Below are positions 16,737 through 25,520 of a DNA stretch of 64,000 nucleotides, in pieces. Origin of the DNA: Bradyrhizobium sp. (lineage in GTDB: Bacteria > Pseudomonadota > Alphaproteobacteria > Rhizobiales > Xanthobacteraceae); assembly GCF_016219575.1 (NCBI RefSeq), contig NZ_JACRMG010000010.1, forward strand, positions 1 to 64,000. Direction: 5' to 3'. Under the pieces are notes generated by a model. The model did no database searches. It was given only the letters and a program-made list of their open reading frames with translations, and was not told the DNA's origin. The position numbers were made by a program, and so were the translations under genes. Every line of letters begins with the position of its first letter. The first letter of the stretch is position 1.

Positions 16737-18329
16737 ATGAGGCGGCAGAAGAAATTCTATGCGTGGGGCTACGCCGACGAAGATCTGACGCCGGAGGAGA
16801 TCAAGCCCTGGGAAGCGGGCATCGCTCGGCGATACGGGGTGTCCGGCTTCGACGTCACGCCGCCGCCGAAGGCGGACCAGATTTCGCTACGCGCATCGCG
16901 CGTCGCCGTGCCCGCGGCGCTGCAATCGATCGTTCGCACCGACCAGCTCACCCGGCTGGAGCATTCCTACGGCAAGGCGTGGTTCGACACCTGCCGGATG
17001 TTCATGCGCTCCGTTCCCAATCCGCCCGACGCGGTCGCCTTCCCCGAAAGCGAAGAGGACATCGTCCGCGTCCTCGACTGGTGCGACCAGACCGGTGCCA
17101 AGGCCATCCCCTATGGCGGCGGCTCGTCGGTGGTGAAGGGCATCGAACCCTCTGCTGCCTTCGAGAAGGTCGTGACGATTTCCATGCGTCACATGGACAA
17201 GGTGCTGGAAGTCGATCCCGTCAGCCAGGCCGCGCGCATCCAGGGCGGGGTATACGGGCCGCACATCGAGGAACAATTGCGCGATACGCCGTTCACGATG
17301 CGTCATTACATGCAGGCTTACCGCTGCTCCACGCTGGGCGGCTGGATTGCGACCCGCTCGGGCGGCCATTACGCGACACTCTACACCCACATCGACGATT
17401 TCGTCGAAAGCACGCGCGTCGTGACGCCGGTCGGTACGCTGGAGACGCGCCGTCTGCCGGGCTCCGGTGCCGGCCCCAGCCCCGACCGCATGTTCATCGG
17501 CTCGGAGGGCATTCTGGGCATCATCACCGAAGCCTGGATGCGGCTGCGCAAGAAGCCGGGTTTTCGCGCGGCAACCAGCGTGCGCTTCCGGGATTTCTAT
17601 GCCGGCGCCGATGCCGTGCGCGGCATTACCCAGGCCGGCCTCTATCCCGCCAACTGCCGGCTGCTGGAAGCGCGCGAGGCGCTGCCCGACATCCCCTGGG
17701 AGAATGAAGAGGCGGTGTTGATGCTGACCTTCGAGTCATCAGATCATCCGCTCGATGCCTGGATGGCCCGCGCGCTCGAGATCTGCCGTGACTGCGGCGG
17801 TGTGCCGGATGCGGCTGCGCTGGAGGACGAGAACTCGCACCGCTCGGGCGCTGCCGGCGCCTGGCGCAACAAGTTCATCCGCGCACCCCATTACAGCGAG
17901 CACGCCGTGGCGCGCGGCATCCTGTCATCGACGTTCGAGACATCGATGACGTGGGAACGCTTCCGCGACTTCCACGGCAAGATCACGAAAATCACCCACG
18001 ACACCATCAAGCGGGTGACCGGGCGCGAAGGCACCGTCACCTGCCGTTTCACGCATGTCTATCCCGACGGCCCATGCCTGTATTTCACGTTCGGAGGCCT
18101 GCTCGACAAGCGGATCATGCTCGACCAGTTCATGGAGGTGCTGTCGACCTGCACGGCTGCGACCGTGGAGCATGGCGGCACCACCACCCACCACCACGCC
18201 GTCGGCCGCTTCCACCGGCCGTTCTACGACAGGCAACGGCCCGAGCTGTTCGCCCGAGCGCTGCGCGGCGCCAAGCGCGAGCTCGATCCGAAGGGGATGT
18301 TGAATCCGGGTGTGCTGATCGATCCGTGA
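16737..18329 (+). CDS. FAD-binding oxidase, alkylglycerone-phosphate-synthase-like
   Basis: A 530-residue flavoenzyme of the VAO/PCMH fold. The FAD-binding part has AIPYGGGSSVVKGIEP (about residues 125-140) and GSEGILGIITEAWMRL (about 257-272). The C-terminal THHHAVGRFHRPF matches the His-rich active-site loop of alkyldihydroxyacetonephosphate synthase. The eukaryotic enzyme makes ether lipids; bacterial members are mostly uncharacterised and may oxidise 2-hydroxy acids. GGGGGA lies eight bases before the ATG. The adjacent palindromic repeat follows directly. Confidence 0.85.
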   Translation: MRRQKKFYAWGYADEDLTPEEIKPWEAGIARRYGVSGFDVTPPPKADQISLRASRVAVPAALQSIVRTDQLTRLEHSYGKAWFDTCRMFMRSVPNPPDAVAFPESEEDIVRVLDWCDQTGAKAIPYGGGSSVVKGIEPSAAFEKVVTISMRHMDKVLEVDPVSQAARIQGGVYGPHIEEQLRDTPFTMRHYMQAYRCSTLGGWIATRSGGHYATLYTHIDDFVESTRVVTPVGTLETRRLPGSGAGPSPDRMFIGSEGILGIITEAWMRLRKKPGFRAATSVRFRDFYAGADAVRGITQAGLYPANCRLLEAREALPDIPWENEEAVLMLTFESSDHPLDAWMARALEICRDCGGVPDAAALEDENSHRSGAAGAWRNKFIRAPHYSEHAVARGILSSTFETSMTWERFRDFHGKITKITHDTIKRVTGREGTVTCRFTHVYPDGPCLYFTFGGLLDKRIMLDQFMEVLSTCTAATVEHGGTTTHHHAVGRFHRPFYDRQRPELFARALRGAKRELDPKGMLNPGVLIDP

Positions 18330-18343
18330 GGCGTGTGTCAGAA

Positions 18344-18430
18344 CGTAGGATGGGTAGAGCGAAGCGAAACCCATCACTTGGCGGCGCGGATGGAAGTCGA
18401 TGGGTTTCGCTTCGCTCTACCCATCCTACG
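18344..18430. repeat. Palindromic repeat, family D (cgtaggatgggtagagcgaagcg)
   Basis: An 87-base inverted repeat: left arm 'cgtaggatgggtagagcgaa' and right arm 'ttcgctctacccatcctacg', with near-perfect pairing. It lies between two convergent genes (the flavoenzyme and the M48 protease), where it may act as a bidirectional terminator. Confidence 0.85.
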
Positions 18431-18434
18431 AAGA

Positions 18435-19904
18435 TCAATCCACCACGATCTTCACCTTGTCGCGCACCTTGACCTGCGCGTGGGCATCGAGGCCGTTGAG
18501 GATGCGGAAGCGCTCGGTCGGGCGATCGACGCCGCTCATGCGGTGGGCGAGCGACTCCACGGTGTCGCCGGGCTGCACGGTGATGACCTTGATGCGCAGG
18601 GGACGCGCGGCCTGGATTTCCTCCAGGGTCAGGCGGCGGAAGGAGTTGACGGTCTCGCGCGCGTTACGCTCGCTCTCCGTCGATTTCTGCCGCGAGGCGA
18701 AGATGAAGCGGTAGACGTCGGCGCCGAAGCGCAGCACATAGACCTTGAAGTGCCACTGGTCGCCATGAGCGGTGGCCGACGCCGCGGGGAAGCCGTTGAG
18801 CGTCAGTTCCTCGGTCGAGGCCTTGTCGACATTCTCCATCCAGCCGGAAACGAGATAGGCGGAAAGCGATTGTTCCGCCGGCACGCGCACCACGTCGAAG
18901 CGCATCGCCTGCGTGCCGCCCTCGCGCACGCCGATCACCGCCTGTGCGGTGTTGTCGAGCGTGAAGGTCTCGGGCGCGGCGAAGGTGAAGCCGAGCTTCG
19001 GATGCAGGAAGCGGCGGCCGCGCACGAAACCCTCGCTGGGGTCCTCGCCATAGACGATGTTGTCGATCGCCGAGAGATAGGCTTCGCGGTCGCGCTCGCC
19101 GCCCTGCGGCGAGGTGTATTGCCGGGCGCTGGCCCGCGCGTTCTGCACGCGCTCGGGCGTTGCCGGATGCGACGACAGGAAGTCCTGCGCGCGCGGATCG
19201 AGCGAGGTCTTGCCGGCCTTCAGCGCGGCATTGCGCTCCATCGCGGACAGGAAGCGCGAGGCGCCATAGGGATCGAACTGCGCGCGGGCGGAAATGCCGA
19301 CGCCGATGCCGTCGGCCTCGAATTCCTGGGCGCGCGAGAAGCTCGCCATCGTCAGCTTCGTCTTGGCGAGCGCCAGCGCCGTGAGATCGGGATCGTTGCT
19401 CATGTCGGTGACGACGCGCGTCACCACCGCCGCCTGCCGCGCCTGGTCCTCGCGGATCGCCGCATGCTTGGCCAGCACATGCGCCATCTCGTGGCTGAGC
19501 ACGGAAGACAGTTCGGACGTGTCGCTCGCCAGCGCGACGAGGCCGCGCGTGACATAGAGCTGGCCGGTCGGCAGCGCGAAGGCATTGACCGCGCCGGAAT
19601 TGAGGATGGTGACGCGATAGGCCTGTTCGGGGCGGTCGGAAGCCGCCACCAGCCGGTCCACCGTCTTGCCGATCAGCGCCTCGAGCCTCGGGTCGTCATA
19701 GACGCCGCCATAGGAGGCGAGGATGCGCTCGTGCTCGCGCTCGGAGGCCGGCGTCTGCGCCACGGTGCGGTTGGGCTTCGACGGTGTCCCCGACAGCGTC
19801 GGCCCCGGGGTCGAAAAACGGCTCATGTCGCCGCACGCCGACAGGCCGACCGCGGCGCACACCAGCGCGGACGCCGCCCAAAGGCTGCGGCCTTTTCGTC
19901 CCAT
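18435..19904 (-). CDS. M48-family lipoprotein metalloprotease with C-terminal LysM-like domain
   Basis: A 489-residue protease related to BepA/YfgC. The lipobox LSAC places the lipidated cysteine at residue 24. The zinc motif HEMAH lies at 138-142 and the third ligand is in FEADGIGV near 198. The protease domain is followed by a beta-rich region and a LysM-like end containing VQPGDTVESLAHRM, which may bind peptidoglycan. BepA-type enzymes act in outer-membrane protein quality control. I chose the ATG at 19904 (MGRKGR); a GTG 24 bases upstream is possible. Confidence 0.92.
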   Translation of the reverse strand: MGRKGRSLWAASALVCAAVGLSACGDMSRFSTPGPTLSGTPSKPNRTVAQTPASEREHERILASYGGVYDDPRLEALIGKTVDRLVAASDRPEQAYRVTILNSGAVNAFALPTGQLYVTRGLVALASDTSELSSVLSHEMAHVLAKHAAIREDQARQAAVVTRVVTDMSNDPDLTALALAKTKLTMASFSRAQEFEADGIGVGISARAQFDPYGASRFLSAMERNAALKAGKTSLDPRAQDFLSSHPATPERVQNARASARQYTSPQGGERDREAYLSAIDNIVYGEDPSEGFVRGRRFLHPKLGFTFAAPETFTLDNTAQAVIGVREGGTQAMRFDVVRVPAEQSLSAYLVSGWMENVDKASTEELTLNGFPAASATAHGDQWHFKVYVLRFGADVYRFIFASRQKSTESERNARETVNSFRRLTLEEIQAARPLRIKVITVQPGDTVESLAHRMSGVDRPTERFRILNGLDAHAQVKVRDKVKIVVD

Positions 19905-19946
19905 TTGCCGTCGCGTCCCTGTCACCACAACCGCTCTTGTTATTTG

Positions 19947-19992
19947 GGCATGATCTTGTCCGAAAACCGGTATCCACTTTTCGGGGTCATGC
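19947..19992. repeat. Short palindromic repeat, family E (gcatgatc...gatcatgc), copy 1
   Basis: About 46 bases: gcatgatcttgtccgaaaac at the left and the inexact partner ttttcggggtcatgc at the right. Other copies of this widespread rhizobial element are at 34361-34430 and 55658-55706. Confidence 0.75.
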
Positions 19993-19995
19993 CGT

Positions 19996-20760
19996 CTAGT
20001 TCACAAGCAGTTCCAGTTGCCCCGCCCGGAGCAATTCGATTCTGGGCCCGGTCCGCGTCTCGATGAAGCCGCGAACCCGAATCCGTCGATTCTCGAGGGA
20101 CTTAGGCGCCATCCCGGCCGCCTCGAGAGACGGTAACATGCGCCGTGAAATAGTCACAGCGAAATCCCGTGTCCAGTTGCGGCCGAAGTTGAGGTAAGTC
20201 GTTGCCCCGGCCTGCCGGACCGACAGAACCCTGCCTTCCACCAGCATAAAGCGCCCATTCCCAGCCAGGATATCGCCGGTACTTTCCGCGTTTTTTGTGG
20301 CCGAACCACTGGCCCAGATGCCCATTTTGGCCGCACGCCCGGCCGATTCGGCCGCCAGCAGGGCGGCCGCGCACGCCTTGTCCGGGATGTCGGCGGCGGC
20401 AAACGCTTCGCCCTGTGCCAGCAGTGCCGCCTGCACCGGATGTTCCTCGCCCGCGACGAACACGAAGGCGACCTGGCGGCCATAGCGATCCGGCGCGTCG
20501 TCATCGGCGCGCAGCGTGATGTCGTGGCCGGCCACGATCGCCGACAACGCGGCGGTGCGTTTGGCCGCTTCCGCCGAAACCGGCTCGATGCCGGCGAGCC
20601 TGACCTCGCGGCCGTCGGCGAGGCGCAGGCTGCGCGCATCGATCACGGAGGCGACGCGGCCTTCGCCTTGCACCTCGAAGGCGCAGGGCGCAGCGCCGGC
20701 TGCGTCTGCGGCTGACGTTGCGCATGCCAGCACTGCGAGGAGGGCGGCTCGGATTCGCAC
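19996..20760 (-). CDS. Thermonuclease-family protein, probably catalytically impaired
   Basis: A 254-residue exported protein: signal peptide to about residue 23, then a staphylococcal-nuclease-like OB fold (about 28-150) and an extra C-terminal domain of about 100 residues. The nuclease signature, normally RLxGIDAPE, reads VRLAGIEPVS: the arginine is kept, the metal-binding Asp is Glu and the general-base Glu is Ser. The second arginine motif (DRYGR) is present. It may therefore be a binding rather than a cleaving protein. A GTG start is used. The upstream VOC gene is divergent. Confidence 0.8.
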   Translation of the reverse strand: MRIRAALLAVLACATSAADAAGAAPCAFEVQGEGRVASVIDARSLRLADGREVRLAGIEPVSAEAAKRTAALSAIVAGHDITLRADDDAPDRYGRQVAFVFVAGEEHPVQAALLAQGEAFAAADIPDKACAAALLAAESAGRAAKMGIWASGSATKNAESTGDILAGNGRFMLVEGRVLSVRQAGATTYLNFGRNWTRDFAVTISRRMLPSLEAAGMAPKSLENRRIRVRGFIETRTGPRIELLRAGQLELLVN

Positions 20761-20835
20761 GAGGTACGGTCTGTTCCTGTATGCTGGCGATACTGGCGGG
20801 CAAAGCTATCCCAAATTGCATCGAAGGGGGAGACG

Positions 20836-21249
20836 ATGGAGATCAACGGCATCGCGCATATTTTCCTGACTGCAGCGAATTTCGAGCGCGCGCGCGAATT
20901 CTATCGCAAGCTGCTGCCGTTTCTCGGGATGAAGCCGATGATCGATTCCGACCAGGTTTTCTATTGCGTCGGCGGCCGCACCGCGGTTGCCATTCGCGCG
21001 CCGTCGCCGGAGAACGCGGGCGCGGCCTTCGACCAGAACCGCATCGGGCTGCACCACCTCTGCTTCCGCGCCCGCGAGCGCGCCGATGTCGACGAACTGC
21101 ACGCGTTTCTCGCCTCGATCGGGACCAGGATCGTGCGCGCGCCGCGCGAGGATCAGTGGGCGCCCGGCTATTACTCGATGCTGTTCGAGGATCCCGACGG
21201 CATTCGCCTGGAGATCAACCACGTGCCGGGGAAGGGGCTGCTGACCTAG
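20836..21249 (+). CDS. VOC-family (glyoxalase-like) metalloenzyme
   Basis: A 137-residue vicinal-oxygen-chelate protein with two beta-alpha-beta-beta-beta modules. Likely metal ligands are His8 (GIAHIFL), a His in GLHHLCF near 74, and the Glu in DPDGIRLEIN near 127. The strong GGGGGAG is seven bases before the ATG. The reaction is unknown; family members include glyoxalase I, ring-cleaving dioxygenases and fosfomycin-resistance proteins. Confidence 0.88.
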   Translation: MEINGIAHIFLTAANFERAREFYRKLLPFLGMKPMIDSDQVFYCVGGRTAVAIRAPSPENAGAAFDQNRIGLHHLCFRARERADVDELHAFLASIGTRIVRAPREDQWAPGYYSMLFEDPDGIRLEINHVPGKGLLT

Positions 21250-21257
21250 GCTGATGC

Positions 21258-21402
21258 GCCTATGGCCTCATGGTTCGAGACGCGGCTGCGCCGCTCCTCA
21301 CCATGAGGGTCTGGCTGCTTGTGCGAAGAGGTTTGGCAGCTTGCTCGGGCGGAAGACCTCATCCTGAGGAGCGGCGCTAGCCGCGTCTCGAAGGATGAAG
21401 CC
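21258..21402. repeat. Palindromic repeat, family F (ttcgagacgcggctgcgccg)
   Basis: About 145 bases with outer arms gttcgagacgcggctgcgcc and the complementary ggcgctagccgcgtctcgaa, and inner arms 'ctcctcaccatgagg' / 'cctcatcctgagg'. Elements of this type are common in Bradyrhizobium and Rhodopseudomonas. No gene is present in this stretch. Confidence 0.8.
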
Positions 21403-21557
21403 CCGCCCATCCATTCCGCTAAGCGGAAATAGCGGCTGCACGCATGACGGCATGCGCAGGTGCGTGGGTTGCTGCCCCCAGAACCATGCGGCATGATCGC
21501 GGCAACGCGAAGCCGCAACGCCAAGCGGCAAGAAAATCAAGAAAAAGGGAGGCTTTC

Positions 21558-22763
21558 ATGAAACGGATTCTTGCGGGCGCCTTCGCCTGCGCGCTGGCGA
21601 TGTCGGCAACAGCGGCGCTGGGGCAGACCAAGGCGCCGCTCAAGCTCGGCGGCATCCTCGATATGTCCGGTCTCTATGCCGACATCACCGGCACCGGCAG
21701 CGAGACCGCGGCGAAAATGGCGGTGGAAGATTTTGGCGGCGAGGTGCTGGGCCGCAAGGTCGAGATCGTCGTCGCCGACCACCTCAACAAGGCCGACGTC
21801 GCCGCCAACCTCGCGCGCGACATGCTCGACAACCAGGGCGTCGAGATGCTGTTCGACGTCGCGGCATCCGCCACCGCGCTCGCCGCCGGCGAGATCGCCA
21901 AGGCGCGGAAGAAGATCGTCATCTTCAACGGCCCCGCCACCATCGCGCTCACCAACGAGGCCTGCGGTACCTATACCGTGCACTACACCTACGACACCTT
22001 CGGGCAGGCCAATGTGACCGGGCTTGCGGCGGTGAAGTCCGGCCTCGACACCTGGTTCTTCCTGACCGCCGACTATGCCTTCGGACAGGCGCTGGAAAAG
22101 GACACCACCAACGTCGTGACCAAGAACGGCGGCAAGGTGCTGGGCAGCGTGCGCCATCCCCTCAACACGTCCGACTTTTCGTCCTTCCTGCTGCAGGCGC
22201 AGGCCTCGAAGGCCAAGGTGATCGGCCTTGCCAATGCCGGCGGCGACACCATCAACGCGATCAAGCAGGCCGCCGAGTTCGGCCTGATGAAGGGCGGCCA
22301 GAAGGCCTCGCCGCTGCTCGTCTTCATCACCGACATCGACAGCATTGGCCTCGAGACCGCGCAGGGCCTGCTGCTGTCGGAGGCCTTCTACTGGGATCTC
22401 AACGACGAGACGCGCGCGTTCTCGAAGCGCTTCATGGAGCGCGTCAAGCGGCCGCCGACCACCGCGCAGGCCGGCGTCTATTCCTCGGTGACGCATTATC
22501 TGAAAGCGGTGAAGGCCGCCGGCACCACGGAGGCCGATGCCGTCATCAAGACGATGAAGGAAACGCCGATCAACGACATGTTCGCCAAGAACGGCAAGAT
22601 CCGCGCGGACGGCCGCATGGTGCACGACATGTACCTGTTCGACGTCAAGAAGCCGTCCGAGTCCAAGGCGCGCTGGGATTACTACAAGCTGGTCGGCACG
22701 GTTCCAGGCGACCAGGCGTTCCAGCCGCTGGAGCTGTCGCGCTGTCCGCTGGTGAAGAAATAG
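21558..22763 (+). CDS. LivK-type ABC transporter substrate-binding protein
   Basis: A 401-residue periplasmic binding protein (Peripla_BP_6/branched-chain amino acid type). The signal peptide is about residues 1-22, ending ALGQ. The mature protein opens with the typical LKLGGILDMSGLYADITG. AGGGAGG precedes the ATG by six bases. No permease or ATPase gene is adjacent, so it is an orphan binding protein that must share a membrane complex encoded elsewhere. In this position it may bind an aromatic or acyl compound handled by the following crotonase (inference). Confidence 0.9.
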   Translation: MKRILAGAFACALAMSATAALGQTKAPLKLGGILDMSGLYADITGTGSETAAKMAVEDFGGEVLGRKVEIVVADHLNKADVAANLARDMLDNQGVEMLFDVAASATALAAGEIAKARKKIVIFNGPATIALTNEACGTYTVHYTYDTFGQANVTGLAAVKSGLDTWFFLTADYAFGQALEKDTTNVVTKNGGKVLGSVRHPLNTSDFSSFLLQAQASKAKVIGLANAGGDTINAIKQAAEFGLMKGGQKASPLLVFITDIDSIGLETAQGLLLSEAFYWDLNDETRAFSKRFMERVKRPPTTAQAGVYSSVTHYLKAVKAAGTTEADAVIKTMKETPINDMFAKNGKIRADGRMVHDMYLFDVKKPSESKARWDYYKLVGTVPGDQAFQPLELSRCPLVKK

Positions 22764-22782
22764 CATCAGGGCGACCCGCCCG

Positions 22783-22899
22783 ACCGTCATTGCGAGGAGC
22801 GAAGCGACGAAGCAATCCATACTTCCTTGCGGCAAGATGGATTGCTTCGCTTCCGCCTTCGCTCTTCGAGCTACGGCGGACAAGTCGCTCGCGATGACG
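22783..22899. repeat. Palindromic repeat, family G (cgtcattgcgaggagcgaagcg)
   Basis: About 117 bases: outer arms 'cgtcattgcgagga' and 'ctcgcgatgacg', inner arms gacgaagcaatccat and atggattgcttcgc. It occupies almost the whole spacer between the binding-protein and crotonase genes. Confidence 0.85.
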
Positions 22900-22934
22900 A
22901 AAGACGAATTTCCTGCAACAACGAAAGCCACACC

Positions 22935-23729
22935 ATGAGCGCAAACGAAATGGTCCTCCAGAATCTCGACAAGGGTTTGCTGACCATCACCATGAACCGT
23001 CCGGAGCGGCGCAACGCGCTCAATCCCGACATGACACACGGACTGGTCGAGGCGGCGCGCCGCGCGGCCGACGACCACGAGGTGCGCGCGGTGCTGATCA
23101 AGGGCGCAGGCGGCACCTTCTGCGTCGGCGGCGACGTCAAGTCGATGGCGGAGGGGCGCGCGCCGCTGCCGTTCGAGGCCAAGCTGGCAAACCTGCGCAA
23201 GGGCATGGAGGTCTCGCGCATCCTGCACCAGATGCCGAAGCCCGTGGTGGCGCAACTCGACGGTGCGGCGGCAGGCGCGGGACTGTCGATTGCGCTGTCC
23301 TGCGACCTCAGGGTGGCGAGCGCCTCCTGCAAGATCACCACCGCCTTCGCCAAGGTAGGCTTCTCCGGCGATTACGGCGGCACCTATTTCCTGACCCAGC
23401 TGCTCGGCAGCGCCAAAGCGCGCGAGCTCTATCTGCTGTCGCCGGTCCTGACCGCGCAGGAGGCCTTCAATCTCGGCATGGTGACCAAAGTCGTGCCGGA
23501 CGCGGAAATTGAGGAAGCCGCGCGGGAGCTGGCGATGTCGCTGGCACATGGGCCGTCGATTGCGCTTGGCTTCATCAAGCGCAACATCAACAATGCCGAG
23601 AGCATGTCGCTGGAGGCCTGCTTCGACGGCGAAGCATTCCATCACACCCGCGCCGGCGAAACCGCCGATCACAAGGAGGCAGCCAAGGCATTCGTCGAGA
23701 AGCGCAAGCCGGCATTCCAGGGAGCGTGA
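22935..23729 (+). CDS. Enoyl-CoA hydratase/isomerase (crotonase) family protein
   Basis: A 264-residue crotonase-fold protein. The N-terminal MNRPERRNALNPDM motif and the oxyanion-hole segments GTFCVGGDVKSM (about residues 59-70) and GAAAGAGLSIAL (about 109-120) are present. Exact chemistry (hydratase, isomerase or hydrolase) cannot be assigned. The VOC gene that follows starts three bases after its stop codon, so the two form an operon. Confidence 0.88.
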   Translation: MSANEMVLQNLDKGLLTITMNRPERRNALNPDMTHGLVEAARRAADDHEVRAVLIKGAGGTFCVGGDVKSMAEGRAPLPFEAKLANLRKGMEVSRILHQMPKPVVAQLDGAAAGAGLSIALSCDLRVASASCKITTAFAKVGFSGDYGGTYFLTQLLGSAKARELYLLSPVLTAQEAFNLGMVTKVVPDAEIEEAARELAMSLAHGPSIALGFIKRNINNAESMSLEACFDGEAFHHTRAGETADHKEAAKAFVEKRKPAFQGA

Positions 23730-23731
23730 CG

Positions 23732-24493
23732 ATGGCGGAGTACATGCGCCTGCGGCAGATCTGCCTGGTGGCGCCGCATCTGGAGCCCGTGATCTCCGAC
23801 ATCGCCGCCATTATGGGCCTCTCCATCTGCTATCGCGACGGCAACGTCGCGAAATACGGGCTGGAGAACGCGCTGCTGCCGGTCGACACCATCCTGCTGG
23901 AGGTGGTCGCGCCGACGAAGGAAGGTACGGCTGCCGGCCGCTTCCTGGACAAGACGGGAAATCGCGGCGGCTACATGGCGATCTTCTGCTGCGAAGACCC
24001 GGACGCGCGCGGCGCCAAAGCCAATGCGATGGGCGTGCGCACGGCAAACGTCATCACGCACGTGCCTTATCACGGCGTGCAGTTGCACCCGCGCGACTGC
24101 CGCGCCGCCTTCATCGAGTTCAACCACACCGACGGCAGCGACGACGTGCTCGGGACCTATCCGCCGGCCGGGCCGGACTGGCAGAAGCACATCCGCAAGG
24201 ATACGACGGTCGCGCTGACCGAGGTCGAGATGCAGGGCCCCGATCCGCAGGCGTTGGCCGAGCATTGGGGCAGGATCGTCGGCGTGGCCGTGACCAGGGG
24301 CGCGGACGGCCCGGTCCTCAAATTGCCGAATGCGACGTTCCGCTTCGTCAAGGGGCCGGTCGACCTGATGACGGGACTGACGTTCCGCGTCGCCGATGTC
24401 GCCAAAGTGCGCGAAGCCGCGAAAGCCAGGGGATGCAAGGTCGACGGCGATGCGTTCGATCTGTGCGGGGTAACGTTCAGATTGGCCGCTTGA
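23732..24493 (+). CDS. VOC-family protein, glyoxalase-like domain (PF13468 type)
   Basis: A 253-residue protein with two VOC-like halves. It begins MAEYMRLRQICLVAPHLEP, and a conserved FIEFNHTDGSDD stretch lies near residue 128. Function is unknown. It is translationally coupled to the crotonase: the GTGACGATGG junction offers a GTG six bases upstream as an alternative start. The pair may handle a CoA-linked or oxidised side product (inference). Confidence 0.8.
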   Translation: MAEYMRLRQICLVAPHLEPVISDIAAIMGLSICYRDGNVAKYGLENALLPVDTILLEVVAPTKEGTAAGRFLDKTGNRGGYMAIFCCEDPDARGAKANAMGVRTANVITHVPYHGVQLHPRDCRAAFIEFNHTDGSDDVLGTYPPAGPDWQKHIRKDTTVALTEVEMQGPDPQALAEHWGRIVGVAVTRGADGPVLKLPNATFRFVKGPVDLMTGLTFRVADVAKVREAAKARGCKVDGDAFDLCGVTFRLAA

Positions 24494-24551
24494 ACCCGTC
24501 GTCGCCGGTCCGGATCGGGAGGGAGTGCGCCGTCTCCGGTTCGCTCCGTGC

Positions 24552-25496
24552 TCAGCTCTTGGTCAGCGACTGCAATTGCTTTGCCAACTCGCTCTGCGCT
24601 TCCGGAAGCCGGCCGGGGTTGGCCTGAATGAATTTCACGGTGGCTTCGATGAGGGTTTGCGCGGGGATATACCGGTCGACCTCGGTCGTCTTGTCCCTGG
24701 TCTTGTAGAACAGCTGATAGACGTAAATGTTGGGATTGCGCGTGCCGAGCCCCCCCTTCATGTCGGCAAGCTGCGCCAGCGTCTCATTCTCCTTGCCGAC
24801 GAGAATCCTGTTCAGCGCCTTGAAGAAATAGGCGTCGGTCAGGAAATTCTGGCTTGCAAAATCTCCGTTGTTTGAACGCTGGATGAAGCTTGTGAACGCG
24901 GTGTCGGACTTGGGAATGTTGTCCGCAAAATTCGACCGGATGAACCCGACGCGCGTCCAATATTGCCCTAGGTAGTAGGCAGAACTGGCCGCGTAGCGGC
25001 TTTTCGGGAAGTTGTCGGGCATGCGCTGGAATTTTGCGGCGGTTCCTGCGGGATTCGCGACGTTGTCGCTGTTGAAATCGTTGATGGCGTCGAGATACAG
25101 GCCCTTCGCGTTCGAAAGCGCGTCGTCGATAGATCGACGCAAGCTAGGATCTTGCGTGTCCAGGTACGTTTGGTAGAGGGCCTTCAGCTTATTGTCGTGA
25201 TCGCTGGCCACCCAGGGCGACGTCAACTTCGACAAGGCAATGGCAGCCCCCGCCCTGTCGTCGGAGTTGGGGGACGACTGTACCTTCTGGAGCAACGCGT
25301 CAGTTACCGCAGTTTGTTCCGGAACCGGCGAAAGTTCATATTGCTGTTTGATGATGTCGCGCGCGCCGGTCCTGGCGTCTAGATCTTTCGCAACCAGACC
25401 CTTGATGTTGTCCTGCACCTTGTCCAGCAGGCCGCCTGCTGTCGCCGGCTCGATTGCAGCCAGAGAGACGACGATAACGAATACCTGCGGTCTCAT
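24552..25496 (-). CDS. Exported helical-repeat protein, last gene of protease/nuclease operon
   Basis: A 314-residue protein with a short signal peptide (residues 1-20, ending TATAGG) and an all-helical body rich in Ala, Leu, Lys and Asp that resembles TPR/SEL1-like solenoids, including AASSAYYLGQYWTRVGFI near 165-185. No enzymatic motif is seen. It lies 24 bases downstream of the EAD-membrane protein gene and completes a four-gene operon. It could be an immunity, scaffold or sensor component in the periplasm. This assignment rests on position only. Confidence 0.7.
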   Translation of the reverse strand: MRPQVFVIVVSLAAIEPATAGGLLDKVQDNIKGLVAKDLDARTGARDIIKQQYELSPVPEQTAVTDALLQKVQSSPNSDDRAGAAIALSKLTSPWVASDHDNKLKALYQTYLDTQDPSLRRSIDDALSNAKGLYLDAINDFNSDNVANPAGTAAKFQRMPDNFPKSRYAASSAYYLGQYWTRVGFIRSNFADNIPKSDTAFTSFIQRSNNGDFASQNFLTDAYFFKALNRILVGKENETLAQLADMKGGLGTRNPNIYVYQLFYKTRDKTTEVDRYIPAQTLIEATVKFIQANPGRLPEAQSELAKQLQSLTKS

Positions 25497-25520
25497 TGCG
25501 GGTCTCCTTCGAACGTTGCC

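Noticed and set aside
18333..20066. Plus-strand frame of 577 codons opposite the M48 protease
   Set aside because: Antisense shadow; the minus strand carries the lipobox, HEMAH motif and LysM-like end.
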